A stretch of DNA of 64,000 bases from Marinomonas lutimaris. GTDB lineage: Bacteria > Pseudomonadota > Gammaproteobacteria > Pseudomonadales > Marinomonadaceae. Below, one piece after another: positions 27,094-36,781 of this stretch. Every line of letters starts with the position of its first letter. Position 1 is the first letter of the stretch. The position numbers and the translations under genes are program-made. The notes beneath the pieces are model-generated. The model had not been told where the DNA came from. It did not search any database and saw only the letters and a list, made by a program, of their open reading frames with translations. The stretch is from NCBI RefSeq assembly GCF_019426345.1, contig NZ_JAHLLW010000001.1, positions 248,001-312,000 of the forward strand, read 5' to 3'.

Positions 27094-28104
27094 TTATCGG
27101 CTGTGTCGAATTCGTGGGTTAACAATTCCGTAAGTGATATCTACCAAGAGATTCACGACAATGATGATACAAGCGACAATCAAAATACCGCCTTGTACAA
27201 CGGGGTAATCACGGCGTCCGATAGATTCGATCAACCATTTACCAATCCCCGGCCAAGCAAACACGGTTTCAGTCAAAATGGCGCCGGATAACAAAATACC
27301 CACTTGCAAACCAATTACGGTAATCACTGGGATCAAGGCGTTACGTAACGCATGAATCACGATGACTCGCCAAGGAGCGATGCCTTTCGCGCGAGCGGTA
27401 CGAATGTAATCTTCGCTTAATACTTCCAACATAGAAGAGCGCGTCATACGGGCAATAACCGCCATAGGAATGGTGCCGAGAACAATACTTGGCAAGATCA
27501 GGTGCGAAACGGCAGAAGCAAACGCACCCTCTTCACCGGACAATAATGAGTCAATCAGCATAAAGCCGGTAACGTCGTCGATCCAGTACACCACATCGAT
27601 CCGTCCAGAGACGGGTGTCCAACCCAGATTAACGGAAAATACCAACATCAATAGTAGCGCCCACCAAAATATGGGCATGGAATAACCGGTGAGAGAAAAC
27701 GTCATCACCGAATGGTCAATCACGGTTCCTCGTTTTACCGCAGCAAAAATACCCGCGGGCAAACCGATCAAAATAGCGAAAATAGCCGCACAAAAAGCCA
27801 ACTCAATGGTGGCTGGGAAAAGCGTAAGGAATTCTTTCATTACCGGTTCTCTGGTAATGAGGGAGTTGCCTAAATCACCTTGTAAAACGCCGGTGACATA
27901 GTGGTAGTACTGAACATATAACGGCTTGTCAAAGCCTAGTTGAGCACTCAATTCAGCGTGGCGTTCTGCGCTCACACCGCGTTCACCGGCCATGACTTCA
28001 ATTGGGTCACCGGGGATTAAGCGAATAAGGGTAAAGGTCAGCAAGGTGATCCCGAGAAAAGTCGGAATAACAAGGCTTAAGCGACGGAAAATAAATTGGA
28101 ACAT
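27094..28104 (-). CDS. dppB: Dipeptide ABC transporter permease DppB
   Basis: The partner permease, 336 residues with six helices and a large periplasmic loop after helix 1. The N-terminus MFQFIFRRLSLVIPTFLGITLL and the phrase RLIPGDP are typical of DppB/OppB. The coupling motif is RTARAKGIAPWRVIVIHALRN. It follows dppA after a 120-base gap that holds a strong hairpin, and there is no clear ribosome-binding site before its ATG. Lower expression than dppA is therefore likely. Confidence 0.95.
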   Translation of the reverse strand: MFQFIFRRLSLVIPTFLGITLLTFTLIRLIPGDPIEVMAGERGVSAERHAELSAQLGFDKPLYVQYYHYVTGVLQGDLGNSLITREPVMKEFLTLFPATIELAFCAAIFAILIGLPAGIFAAVKRGTVIDHSVMTFSLTGYSMPIFWWALLLMLVFSVNLGWTPVSGRIDVVYWIDDVTGFMLIDSLLSGEEGAFASAVSHLILPSIVLGTIPMAVIARMTRSSMLEVLSEDYIRTARAKGIAPWRVIVIHALRNALIPVITVIGLQVGILLSGAILTETVFAWPGIGKWLIESIGRRDYPVVQGGILIVACIIIVVNLLVDITYGIVNPRIRHSR

Positions 28105-28156
28105 AAAGGACGGGCTCTCTTGAGATATTAGATGATCGAGCGTTGAGCTCGGTCAG

Positions 28157-28194
28157 CAAAGTACTTACTCACGTCCCAGCGAGTAAGTACTTTG
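28157..28194 (-). other. Intercistronic hairpin between dppA and dppB
   Basis: A perfect 14-bp stem, caaagtacttactc (28157-28170) with gagtaagtactttg (28181-28194), has a ten-base loop and no U-tract on the minus strand. It begins about 30 bases after the dppA stop. Such hairpins typically shield the 3' end of the binding-protein message or attenuate transcription into the permease genes. Confidence 0.8.
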
Positions 28195-28224
28195 TTGTCC
28201 AAAGGACGTATTTCTAAACGTTGA

Positions 28225-29817
28225 TTATTTGCTTACGTTGTAGAAGTAGTGACCACCAAGTGGATCAATTTTGTAACCTTTAACTTCTTTACGGATTGGC
28301 TCGTAAACCACTGAGTGAGCGATAGTGATCCAAGGCGCTTCACGTTTGAAAACAACCTGAGCTTCTTCGTAGTCTTTCGTACGTTCCGCTTTATCAGAGG
28401 TTTGTTTTGCTTTTAGAAGCAGGTTGTTGAACTCTTCGTTACACCACTGTGCACGGTTAGAGCCTCCAACAGCATCACAACCTAGTAATACATATAGGAA
28501 GTTATCTGGGTCACCATTATCACCAGTCCAACCTAACAGTACGGTATCGTGTTCACCTTTCTTAGAACGGTTTAAGTACTCACCCCATTCGTAGGAAACA
28601 ATTTCCGCTTTTACGCCAATTTTAGACCAGTCTTCTTGCATGATTTCAGCCATACGACGCGCATTTGGGTTGTATGGGCGTTGTACTGGCATTGCCCAGA
28701 TGTTAGTGGAGAAACCATCTGGATAACCTGCTTCAGCAAGCAATTTTTTCGCTTTTACTGGATCGTATGGGTAATCTACAACGTTTTTGTTGTAAGACCA
28801 CATAGTTGGTGGAATTGGGTTTTTAGCCGCTTTACCTGCGCCTTGGAAAACCGCATCAATGATCGCACTCTTGTCTGTTGCTAAGCTTAGAGCTTGGCGA
28901 ACACGAACATCAGTGAATGGTTTTTTCTGCGTGTTAAATGCCAAATAACCAACGTTCAAGCCTTCTTGGCTCATTAGGTTGATGTTTGGGTCCGCTTCCA
29001 TTTGCTTAAGGTCAGCTGGATTGGGATAAGGCATGACATCACACTCGCCCGCTTTCAATTTTGCGTAACGAACAGAAGCGTCTGGTGTGATAGAGAAAAC
29101 AAGACGATCGATTTTTGCTTTACCTTGCCAATAGTCTTTAAACGCTGTGTAGCGGATCAAAGAATCTTTTTGATACTGAACTTTTTGGAAAGGACCGGTA
29201 GCAACTGGATCAATGTCCAATTTTTCAGGTGTGCCCGCTTTCATGTAAGCGTCAGCTTGTTCTTTAGAGAAGATAGACGCAAAATCCATTGCAAGGTTAG
29301 CAATGAAAGGCGCTTCTGGTTTCGTCAAAATGAACTTAACCGTGTAGTCGTCGATCTTTTCGATTTTCTTGATTAGCGTGTCCATGCCCATGCCAGTGAA
29401 GTACTCGTATGAGCCACCAGACACAGCGTGGTAAGGATTGTCTTTGTTGCCTTGACGATCAAAAGTGAAGATCACATCGTCGGCATTAAAATCACGTGTT
29501 GGTGTGAAGTCTTTTGAAGTGTGGAATTTCACACCTTTACGTAAATGGAAAGTGTATTCAAGGCCATCGCTTGATACATCATAGCTTGTTGCTAAGCCTG
29601 GCTCTGTTTCTGTCGTACCCAATTTGAATTCGACTAAACGGTTGAACATGTTTTTCGATGTCGCGTCGAAAGTAGTACCAGCAGTATAGAATGCTGGGTT
29701 AAAGCCCTCAGGGCTACCTTCTGAACAATAAACCAGTGTTGTTGCAGCGTGAGCGGAAGTGCTGATTGCTCCAGCGGCCATGAGTGCAAGCGTCAGTTTT
29801 GCTAACCCTTTTTTCAT
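28225..29817 (-). CDS. dppA: Dipeptide-binding protein DppA
   Basis: Periplasmic substrate-binding protein of 530 residues that hands dipeptides to DppBCDF; in E. coli DppA also binds haem. A signal peptide ends at SAHA (about 24). The mature start TTLVYCSEGSPEGFNP is the DppA signature, and HLRKGVKFH and FNADDVIFTFDRQ match the SBP family 5 pattern. A GGAGAG site precedes the ATG. It is the first gene of the operon, with a leader of more than 500 bases, and is followed by the hairpin at 28157-28194. Confidence 0.96.
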   Translation of the reverse strand: MKKGLAKLTLALMAAGAISTSAHAATTLVYCSEGSPEGFNPAFYTAGTTFDATSKNMFNRLVEFKLGTTETEPGLATSYDVSSDGLEYTFHLRKGVKFHTSKDFTPTRDFNADDVIFTFDRQGNKDNPYHAVSGGSYEYFTGMGMDTLIKKIEKIDDYTVKFILTKPEAPFIANLAMDFASIFSKEQADAYMKAGTPEKLDIDPVATGPFQKVQYQKDSLIRYTAFKDYWQGKAKIDRLVFSITPDASVRYAKLKAGECDVMPYPNPADLKQMEADPNINLMSQEGLNVGYLAFNTQKKPFTDVRVRQALSLATDKSAIIDAVFQGAGKAAKNPIPPTMWSYNKNVVDYPYDPVKAKKLLAEAGYPDGFSTNIWAMPVQRPYNPNARRMAEIMQEDWSKIGVKAEIVSYEWGEYLNRSKKGEHDTVLLGWTGDNGDPDNFLYVLLGCDAVGGSNRAQWCNEEFNNLLLKAKQTSDKAERTKDYEEAQVVFKREAPWITIAHSVVYEPIRKEVKGYKIDPLGGHYFYNVSK

Positions 29818-29954
29818 TGTAACTCTCCATTAACATAATTATATTCGTGTCAAACACGTGGGAAGTCGAATCAAGGTATTCGTTACTTTTGTGATTATCT
29901 TGGGTAGGTTAAGAGCCTTCTTTTTAGTTCGAGTTTTTACAGTTTTTTAAAACA

Positions 29955-29987
29955 AACCCCATCCAAACTCCTAGTTCGAATGGGGTT
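29955..29987 (-). promoter_or_regulatory. Hairpin in the dppA leader (possible attenuator)
   Basis: aaccccat (29955-29962) pairs with atggggtt (29980-29987). On the minus strand the stem is followed by TGTTTT, so it looks like a weak terminator about 140 bases before the dppA start. It could attenuate dppA, or stop read-through from upstream. Confidence 0.4.
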
Positions 29988-30300
29988 GCTCTGCCTCGTC
30001 CCTGAGCCCCCTTTAGCTATGAATGATGAATCTGAATAAACAGAAGCATCAAAAATAGCGTCTCTGAAGATTACTCAAGCTAATTTAAATAACCAATCGA
30101 AATAACGATATGTCCTATGCGTGTAATGAATACATAATCTCTATAAAGGCAGGGAAGCCTTGATAACAAAGGTTTTGCAGGGAAATTGCTGAGTAAGGAA
30201 TATGGAAAAAAAAGGATTGTTTTTTTAGAAAACATGCAGAAAATTGAGAAAAGAGATATTGAAAGAGGGCCTTTAACGAGGTATTAAATCTATATAAAGA

Positions 30301-30334
30301 CAGTTTAGTGCTTCCTCAGAGAAACACTAAACTG
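30301..30334 (-). terminator. Probable terminator after the beta-hydroxyacid dehydrogenase gene
   Basis: The 10-bp perfect stem cagtttagtg / cactaaactg (30301-30310 with 30325-30334) lies 17 bases after the stop on the minus strand. The following T content is modest, so strength is uncertain. Confidence 0.55.
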
Positions 30335-30350
30335 CACATAACACTAAAAA

Positions 30351-31220
30351 TTAGGCTTTTTTATCGAGCGCTTTTATTAGAACAGAAGTGTCTTGACGAC
30401 CACGGCCTTCCGCCATGAGATCTTGATAATCCTGGTCAACGGCCTGGGTTAATGGAATCTTGATCCCCATTTTTTCTGCTTGGGCAAGACACAGACCTAA
30501 ATCCTTATGCATCCATTCAATCGCAAAGCCAAAATCAAACTCGTTTTTCGCCATGGTTTCGCCGCGATTCTCTAATTGCCAAGAACCCGCAGCGCCATGT
30601 TTTAAAGTCTCAACTAATGAAGCGATGTCTAAACCGGCTTTCTGAGCAAAGCGAATCCCTTCAGACAAACCAGACAACACGCCGCCAATAAGAATTTGAT
30701 TGACCATTTTTGCTATCTGACCATTACCCACTGAGCCCATTAAGCTGGTGGCTTTTGCGTAGCAATCTAATACAGGCTGAGCTTTATCTAGATCGCTTTG
30801 CTCGCCACCCATCATTACGGTTAATACACCGTTGACTGCTCCAGCTTGTCCGCCAGATACTGGTGCGTCCATGAAGTGAAACCCACGTTCTTGAGCTGCC
30901 AGGTGAAGCTCTTTCGCCACTTCTGCAGAAGCGGTAGTGTGATCAATAAAAAGAGTGCCGGCTTTTGCTTGTTGGAATGCGCCGTCTTGTCCTAAATATA
31001 CGGCGCGTAAATCGTCGTCATTACCCACGCAAGTTAATACAATATCAGCATCTTGCGCTGCAAGAGCTGGCGTTGTAGCGAAGGTGCCTGTGTATTCCTC
31101 ACACCAGTTTTGGGCTTTTTGTGTAGATCGATTGAAGACCACAACCGCGTGGCCCGCTTTACTCACATGGCCAGCCATTGGGTAACCCATAGTTCCGAGT
31201 CCGATGAAACTTACTTTCAT
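30351..31220 (-). CDS. NAD(P)-dependent beta-hydroxyacid dehydrogenase (GarR/GlxR/HIBADH family)
   Basis: A 289-residue enzyme of the 3-hydroxyisobutyrate / tartronate-semialdehyde reductase family. The Rossmann motif FIGLGTMGYPMAGH is at residues 5-18. The substrate loop is DAPVSGGQAGAVNGVLTVMMGG, and the catalytic Lys lies in GNGQIAKMVNQ near residue 170. I chose the ATG at 31220 because AAGGAG lies eight bases upstream and the cofactor motif then sits at the N-terminus; longer frames add a non-conserved, hydrophobic stretch. No glycerate-pathway partner is adjacent, so the substrate stays open. Confidence 0.88.
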   Translation of the reverse strand: MKVSFIGLGTMGYPMAGHVSKAGHAVVVFNRSTQKAQNWCEEYTGTFATTPALAAQDADIVLTCVGNDDDLRAVYLGQDGAFQQAKAGTLFIDHTTASAEVAKELHLAAQERGFHFMDAPVSGGQAGAVNGVLTVMMGGEQSDLDKAQPVLDCYAKATSLMGSVGNGQIAKMVNQILIGGVLSGLSEGIRFAQKAGLDIASLVETLKHGAAGSWQLENRGETMAKNEFDFGFAIEWMHKDLGLCLAQAEKMGIKIPLTQAVDQDYQDLMAEGRGRQDTSVLIKALDKKA

Positions 31221-31675
31221 TGCTTTTCTCCTTACTGCATTTGTTCGAGATACGGGTTTTATAAACAAATTTAATAGACAGATCATACTGATTTGCTTAG
31301 CAATTACGAGGTACAAAAAATAAGGAAATGAAGCATACAGAAGCGGATAATTGCTATTTGGGTAGCATTTTAATGCGTGTTTTGATAGAGGTCGCTCAGC
31401 CAAAATCCCTGTGGATAACTTTGTGCAAGAAAATCTGAGTGAGCGATTATTTCGTCAAAAAGCGAGTATGATCAAATAATCGTGCATATTTTATACTATT
31501 TTCATTATTTCCTTTTGTGCTGCTGGATCTTACCTCCTTTGTCAATAGCTATTAGCAACAAAATCCAATTAAGGTATCTTAATAAAGTTATCTAGTTGAG
31601 ATTGATTCGTTTCTTTAGCAAAAACCTTATGTATCTAAAGATTTTAAAAAATATATATAAAACAATATCTTATTG
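31221..31675. other. Gene-free A+T-rich stretch
   Basis: These 455 bases lie between two minus-strand genes. I see no supported gene, no riboswitch and no terminator except the small stem at its right edge (31661-31677). It presumably holds the promoter of the beta-hydroxyacid dehydrogenase gene. A single 9-base DnaA-box match (31410-31418) is most likely chance. Confidence 0.5.
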
Positions 31676-31677
31676 TT
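31661..31677 (-). terminator. Weak terminator overlapping the SGNH hydrolase stop
   Basis: aacaata (31661-31667) pairs with tattgtt (31671-31677) around a three-base loop, followed on the minus strand by TTTTATATAT. The stem is short and A+T-rich. Confidence 0.4.
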
Positions 31678-32296
31678 ATATATCAGCTTTTATCAAAGAA
31701 TATATCGAGTTCGCTAGTTGCTCATTTGCTCTAGCGTCTAAATGTACGCCATCGACCTCGCTTGGCTGTAAAACCCCAGCAGCATTAAGAAAAATACACT
31801 GGTTACGAATCGCAATATCCTGATAGTACTGGTGAAAATGTTGTGATTTTTCAATGGCGCCATCAAAACTTTCGGCCATAGAGCCGATTGGGGATAAAAT
31901 ATTTGGCGGAGCGATTACAACAAGGGTTGGGACTGAGAAATCATCAGTATTTGGTATTCTTGACTTTTCGATCAGTTTCTCAACACCTTTTGCCGCTTCG
32001 TAGGCTCCAATATGGAAGTGTCGCTTCAAATCATTGGTGCCCAACATCAAAATTAAAATATCGACAGGGCCAAAGGTTTCTAATGCTGCTTGAAGATAGG
32101 ATAAGCCATTTCGACCTTCCAAAAAGGGATCATTCCAGATCGTCGTTCTGCCCGGTAAACCAAAGTTAATAACTTGATGTTGTTGACCTAATAAGTCATT
32201 TAGCATAGTAGGCCAGCGTAGGTGTTTTGGGTAACGTCCGCCGTTAGGTACTCGTCCCCAAGTGAGTGAGTCCCCGTAACATAAAATAGTCGCCAT
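31676..32296 (-). CDS. SGNH-family lipase/esterase
   Basis: A 206-residue GDSL/SGNH hydrolase that should cleave short-chain or aryl esters. Block I is GDSLTWG with the nucleophile at S10, block III is GTND near 87, and block V is DGVHLDARAN near the C-terminus, giving the catalytic Asp and His. There is no signal peptide, so it is probably cytoplasmic. It diverges from the coniferyl aldehyde dehydrogenase gene with 94 bases between. A shared role in ester or phenolic catabolism is possible. Confidence 0.85.
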   Translation of the reverse strand: MATILCYGDSLTWGRVPNGGRYPKHLRWPTMLNDLLGQQHQVINFGLPGRTTIWNDPFLEGRNGLSYLQAALETFGPVDILILMLGTNDLKRHFHIGAYEAAKGVEKLIEKSRIPNTDDFSVPTLVVIAPPNILSPIGSMAESFDGAIEKSQHFHQYYQDIAIRNQCIFLNAAGVLQPSEVDGVHLDARANEQLANSIYSLIKADI

Positions 32297-32390
32297 GATG
32301 TGCTCCTTGCATTATTTATGGATCAGTAGATAGTGTAGTTAATAAGCGGCGTTTAATCATAAAATAACAAAGAGCGTTGAAGAGGGCGTC

Positions 32391-33818
32391 ATGAACACAA
32401 CACCTGCTATTTCTTCTAAAGAAGGTATCCACTTGGCACTGTCTCGCCTGAAAAACGCGACTCAGAAAACTCCCTTTCCTCTTGCCGAAGAACGCCAACA
32501 ATGCCTGACCCGTTTGCAAGCGGCGTTAATGGATCATGAGACCTCTTTATTAGATGCCTTACAGAAAGATTTTGGACATCGTACTCATGAAGAATCTAGG
32601 CTGCTTGAGCTTGTTCCTTTAATTGGGGAAATAAAGCACGCGAAACGTCATCTAGCGAAATGGATGAAACCGTCAAAGCGCAAAGTTCACATAAGTACCT
32701 TGCCAGCTAGCGCTCAGGTGTTCTATCAGCCAAAAGGTGTGGTAGGTATCATCTCACCTTGGAACTATCCTGTGTTGCTGTCTCTAGGGCCTTTGGTGGG
32801 CGCATTAGCCGCAGGAAATCGTGTGATGATGAAACTGTCGGAGTTTTGCCCTGAAACCAATCGAGTATTGCGTAACATAGTGACTCAAGCTTTAGGAGAA
32901 AGCTGGGTGGAAGTGGTCGAAGGTGAGGCTGAGATAGCCAACGAGTTTAGTCTGTTGCCCTTTGATCATCTCTTGTTTACCGGTTCGACGTCCGTGGGGC
33001 ACATTATTATGCGCAACGCCGCCGAGCATTTAACGCCCATTACCTTGGAGCTGGGTGGTAAATCTCCGTTACTGGTTGCTCCGTCGGCGGATTTACGTGA
33101 TACGGCTAAGAAGCTGGTGTTTGGTAAGGCTCTAAATGCGGGGCAAACCTGTGTCGCACCTGATTATGTCATGTGCCATGCTGATCAAAAGCAGACCTTA
33201 ATCGATTATATAAAGCAGGAACTTGCAGCTTATTACCCAGATGGCGTGTTGAGCCACGATTACACAAGTTTGATTAATACTAGGCAATTAGATCGCCTAA
33301 AAGGTTATTTAGAGCAAGCACGAGCTGCTGGGGTCCAATGTGACAACTTGATGCCGCAAGGGCCAGAGGAAAGCGACGGTAAGCTGGCGTTGCATGTGCT
33401 TCATCAACCAGACGATGAATTGAGAGTGATGCAGGACGAGATATTCGGACCTTTGTTGCCAATTCTGATCTATTCCGAGATGTCTGAAGCCTTGTCTTAT
33501 ATTCAGCAACGACCTCGGCCTTTAGCAATGTACTTGTTTACGCAACAAAATGACGATCAAAAGCGCTGCGAGGAAAATATTGCCAGTGGCAGCTTGGTGA
33601 TCAACCACACTTTGGTTCAAGTAGCACAGGCGGACTTGCCGTTTGGTGGCATTGGCGCATCCGGAATGGGCGCTTATCACGCTGAAGAAGGTTTTCGTAC
33701 CTTTTCTCATTGCAAGTCGGTATTACGTAAACGTGGGCCGAATGTTCTTGCCTTGCTACGGCCGCCATATGGACGTCGTATTCATCGGTTAGTCGCAAAA
33801 TTTTGGACATTCCTGTAA
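32391..33818 (+). CDS. calB: Coniferyl aldehyde dehydrogenase
   Basis: NAD(P)-dependent aldehyde dehydrogenase of 475 residues, of the class-3-like group that includes coniferyl aldehyde dehydrogenase (coniferyl aldehyde to ferulate). Motifs in order are ISPWNYPVLLSLGPLVGALAAGN, LELGGKSP with the general-base Glu near 220, and NAGQTCVAPDYV with the catalytic Cys near 254. A basic, hydrophobic tail (RPPYGRRIHRLVAKFWTFL) is common in this group and may touch membrane. It diverges from the SGNH esterase gene and ends at a strong terminator. Other medium-chain aldehydes are possible substrates. Confidence 0.85.
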   Translation: MNTTPAISSKEGIHLALSRLKNATQKTPFPLAEERQQCLTRLQAALMDHETSLLDALQKDFGHRTHEESRLLELVPLIGEIKHAKRHLAKWMKPSKRKVHISTLPASAQVFYQPKGVVGIISPWNYPVLLSLGPLVGALAAGNRVMMKLSEFCPETNRVLRNIVTQALGESWVEVVEGEAEIANEFSLLPFDHLLFTGSTSVGHIIMRNAAEHLTPITLELGGKSPLLVAPSADLRDTAKKLVFGKALNAGQTCVAPDYVMCHADQKQTLIDYIKQELAAYYPDGVLSHDYTSLINTRQLDRLKGYLEQARAAGVQCDNLMPQGPEESDGKLALHVLHQPDDELRVMQDEIFGPLLPILIYSEMSEALSYIQQRPRPLAMYLFTQQNDDQKRCEENIASGSLVINHTLVQVAQADLPFGGIGASGMGAYHAEEGFRTFSHCKSVLRKRGPNVLALLRPPYGRRIHRLVAKFWTFL

Positions 33819-33822
33819 ACGT

Positions 33823-33857
33823 AAAAAATCCCACGCTAACTAATTAGCGTGGGATTT
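33823..33857. terminator. Shared terminator between calB and the chemoreceptor
   Basis: A 14-bp perfect stem aaatcccacgctaa / ttagcgtgggattt (33826-33839 with 33844-33857) has a four-base loop. On the minus strand it is followed by a run of six U residues, so it is strongest for the chemoreceptor gene. It also closes calB. Confidence 0.9.
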
Positions 33858-33881
33858 GTCGTTCTACTGTATTTTATGTAT

Positions 33882-35867
33882 CTATTTCAAGGCGTTGAGT
33901 CGATTGGCAATGGCATCTATCTCTTGGCTCATGCGGCTAAGGTGGCTTGAATCGCTGGCGTTACTACCGGTGAGTTCCTGCAACCGAGACACAAATTGGC
34001 TCAAATCATGAGATACTTTTTGCTGTTCTCCGGCAGCCACAGAAATTTGAGTCGCCTGATCGGTGATTTGAGAGAAGGCGTTAACGACTTGTTGCAAGTG
34101 ACTCGCCGTTGACTCTGCTGTTTCTACTGCACGAATCGTTTCGCTATGACCTAGTTCCATGGAGCTGACAGATTCTTTCGACGCGATTTGTAGACGTCCT
34201 AGAACTTGTTCAATTTCTACGGCAGAGCTCTCGCTCTTCGCGGCAAGGTTACGCACTTCATCCGCAACCACGGCAAAGCCTCGACCTGTTTCCCCTGCTC
34301 TGGCTGCTTCAATAGCAGCATTTAGTGCCAAGAGGTTCGTTTGCTCGGCAATGGCCCGAATAACGCCCAACATGCCGTTTGCTTGGCGACTGTCTTCGTC
34401 TAACTGAAGAATATTAGCTTGTGCTTGTGTCATGGCGCTGGTGAGAGAACGCATTGTTTCGATGACGGTATTCATCTCATCGCCGCTGCTGCGTACATCT
34501 TTGTGAATACGTTCAACCGTTTCTCTGGTTTCATTGGCGTACATAGCCACATCGTGAGAGGTCGCGCCTAGCTCCTCCGTCGCAGCTGCTAATGTGGTGT
34601 TTTCATCGCTTAGGCTATTGGCTTTGTTCAAGAAGTCATTACTAAATGTGCTTAAGCGTCCAGCATCTTTCACCAGGTTGGCAGATTCAATATGAATCTG
34701 TTCTAGTAGTTTTTTCAGTTTATCGCCATAGGCATTCACTGCCTGACGTAAATCGCCTAGTTCATTTAATTTGCCAACTTCAAGTTCTTGGGTGCTGCCG
34801 CCATCCGCCAGTTCTTGAATTTGCTGTGTTGTTTGATTGATCTTGCCAAGCAGACTACGGAAGTACGAAATGGCAATGATACTAACAACGATCAATAAGG
34901 CACCAATGACGATCATTAGGAACAAGCCCATGCTCTGAGCGATTTCTGTCATTCTTTCTTTAGGAACAACTAAGCCAATAGTCCAACCGGTTTGTGGTTG
35001 CTTAAAAAGATCAACAGAAGCAGCGCCATCTAAGATGTCATCATGATCAAGTGCGATAACTTGTTCTACAGCGCTTATTTTTGTTAGGGCGGGTTTTAAC
35101 CATGGCAGCTGATTACCAAGCTCAGTGGCTGTTAACATACTGCCATCGTTTTTGACTAAATTGGCTTTACCTTTCGGGAAGCTCAGGACTTGTCCAGTTT
35201 GGTCAATAGCAAAAACATAACCTTGGTTCTCGCTTCCGTATTGTTCGAGTGTCTTGGTGATGCCATCTAACATCATATCTACCGTGGTGACGCCGGTGAA
35301 TTTATTGTTTTCTTTCATTGGAATGGTACAAGTCACCATTGGAATCTTAGTGACTGGGTCAATGTAAGCTTCAGACCAAGCACAGCGATTAATGGGAGAG
35401 GTTTTACCCACGGTATACCAACCTTCGTTGTGGTAACCAGAGCCTGCTGGGTCATTGTAATCGTCCAGATAACTCATCTTAGAGCCATCGCGGCCCCAGA
35501 AAAAACTACGACGCAGCGTTCCTTGAGTAAAAGCAGAAGGTTCTGGCCAAATACCACCACCGGCGATACTTTTGTCGTCATGGTTATTAATAATGCTGGG
35601 GAAGACTTTTTTAAAAAGCGCTTCGTCTTTCGGGAGTTCGGCACTAGCCAAAGCCAGAGTGCTGGTGAGTAATTGGATCTTTTCTAGCTTGGCACTGAGT
35701 AATTCACTCAGACCTTTTTGATTAACGGAAATTTGTTGTTGGCGTTCTGCAGTTAAGTCGGGTTTCACTTTCGTTTCTATAACAAGATAAATACTGGCAA
35801 GAGCGAGTAAGAGAATAACCACTAAACCAATATTAATCTGCTGTCGGATTCTAATCGGTGACTTCAT
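33882..35867 (-). CDS. Methyl-accepting chemotaxis protein with dCache sensor
   Basis: A 661-residue chemoreceptor. TM1 lies at about 11-30 and TM2 at about 313-336, with a periplasmic double-Cache domain between them, then HAMP and the cytoplasmic signalling domain with the hairpin tip [19 protein letters not shown]. The sensor has GYHNEGWY (about 144-151) but lacks the Arg of the amino-acid-binding dCache motif, so its ligand is probably not a standard amino acid. No CheR-tethering pentapeptide is present at the C-terminus (ends NALK). It is a single gene with its own terminator. Confidence 0.94.
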   Translation of the reverse strand: MKSPIRIRQQINIGLVVILLLALASIYLVIETKVKPDLTAERQQQISVNQKGLSELLSAKLEKIQLLTSTLALASAELPKDEALFKKVFPSIINNHDDKSIAGGGIWPEPSAFTQGTLRRSFFWGRDGSKMSYLDDYNDPAGSGYHNEGWYTVGKTSPINRCAWSEAYIDPVTKIPMVTCTIPMKENNKFTGVTTVDMMLDGITKTLEQYGSENQGYVFAIDQTGQVLSFPKGKANLVKNDGSMLTATELGNQLPWLKPALTKISAVEQVIALDHDDILDGAASVDLFKQPQTGWTIGLVVPKERMTEIAQSMGLFLMIVIGALLIVVSIIAISYFRSLLGKINQTTQQIQELADGGSTQELEVGKLNELGDLRQAVNAYGDKLKKLLEQIHIESANLVKDAGRLSTFSNDFLNKANSLSDENTTLAAATEELGATSHDVAMYANETRETVERIHKDVRSSGDEMNTVIETMRSLTSAMTQAQANILQLDEDSRQANGMLGVIRAIAEQTNLLALNAAIEAARAGETGRGFAVVADEVRNLAAKSESSAVEIEQVLGRLQIASKESVSSMELGHSETIRAVETAESTASHLQQVVNAFSQITDQATQISVAAGEQQKVSHDLSQFVSRLQELTGSNASDSSHLSRMSQEIDAIANRLNALK

Positions 35868-35988
35868 AACAACCTCAATTCTTTGCGACGTGGGGGTAAC
35901 TAAGACAATAGTCTTATATAAAGACTGAGATCAAGCGCATTTTTTACACAATTTATACAAAGGTGCTTTTATTTTAACCTCGTTATTG

Positions 35989-36738
35989 TTAATACAATAT
36001 TTCAACGCCTTGATAACTTAGCGAGCTGAGTAAAGAAGAAGACGGTTTTTGGTCGGTAATTACACAATCATAATCGCTCATTTTTCCCCATAAACATCGG
36101 GATTCAGTATCAAACTTTGTACTGTCGATAACTAAAACTCGATAATGGCAATGTTCAACCAAGGCTTCTCGCGCCATGACCTCATCGTCAGTAAAATCAA
36201 ATAAATGTCCCTGTTTGTTCACCGCTGCGACAGAAAAAATACCAATGTCCGCTCGGTAGCGCTGGAAAAAACGCATGGCGTCGCCACCTATGACATCTTG
36301 ATCGCGCATTCTTACTCGACCACCTGATATGGTGAGCTCGCAGTCCGGGTGCTCACACAAATTACGTGCAGCATGAAGATTAGTGGTCATCACTTGTAAG
36401 CCCTGAAAGAGCGAAAGCTGGTTGGCGACTTCAGCCACGGTTGAACCACTGCCAAGAAAGATTGATTGATAATCAGCCAACTTGCTCACACAAAGGTCGG
36501 CAATGTGCTTTTTTCCGGCCGCATGGCGGATTCGTCTTTGATCAAAACTAATGTTCTCGCGATGAGGAAAAGGGATCACTTCACCATGGCTGCGCAATAC
36601 CAAGCCTTTTTCGGCTAATAGCCTAATATCCGATCGAACGGTTTGCACTGAGACCGAAAATTCGTCGGCGACGGCCTGTAATGTTTGGCGTCCTTGCTTA
36701 TTCACCCATTGCACGATGTCATAGTGCCTTTTGTTCAT
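35989..36738 (-). CDS. DeoR-family transcriptional regulator
   Basis: A 249-residue DeoR/GlpR-type repressor. The N-terminal winged helix (about 5-57) includes VADEFSVSVQTVRSDIRLLAEKG. The sugar-phosphate-isomerase-like effector domain (about 75-235) has IFLGSGSTVAEVANQL and VIDSTKFD. Regulators of this family usually respond to phosphorylated sugars. It diverges from the ABC transporter and phosphoesterase genes. CGAAA-type repeats between the two genes (36782-36821) are the likely operator. Confidence 0.92.
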   Translation of the reverse strand: MNKRHYDIVQWVNKQGRQTLQAVADEFSVSVQTVRSDIRLLAEKGLVLRSHGEVIPFPHRENISFDQRRIRHAAGKKHIADLCVSKLADYQSIFLGSGSTVAEVANQLSLFQGLQVMTTNLHAARNLCEHPDCELTISGGRVRMRDQDVIGGDAMRFFQRYRADIGIFSVAAVNKQGHLFDFTDDEVMAREALVEHCHYRVLVIDSTKFDTESRCLWGKMSDYDCVITDQKPSSSLLSSLSYQGVEILY

Positions 36739-36781
36739 AGTGATTCAGTCCTTTTTATGAAGCTTTTTAAATGAAGATCGT

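Larger units (their letters stand above)
29818..30350. other. Gene-free stretch upstream of dppA
   Basis: These 533 bases separate dppA from the upstream co-oriented dehydrogenase gene. They are A+T-rich and carry no plausible gene. I see two stem-loops (29955-29987 and 30301-30334, listed separately) and no recognisable riboswitch. The dppA promoter must lie here, but I cannot place it with confidence. Confidence 0.6.

Noticed and set aside
31410..31418. Perfect DnaA box (TGTGGATAA) in a gene-free region; a possible replication origin
   Set aside because: It is a single box. Another identical 9-mer occurs inside dppF (around 24721), and there is no cluster, A+T-rich unwinding element or dnaA/gidA neighbourhood. 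Chance is the simplest reading.
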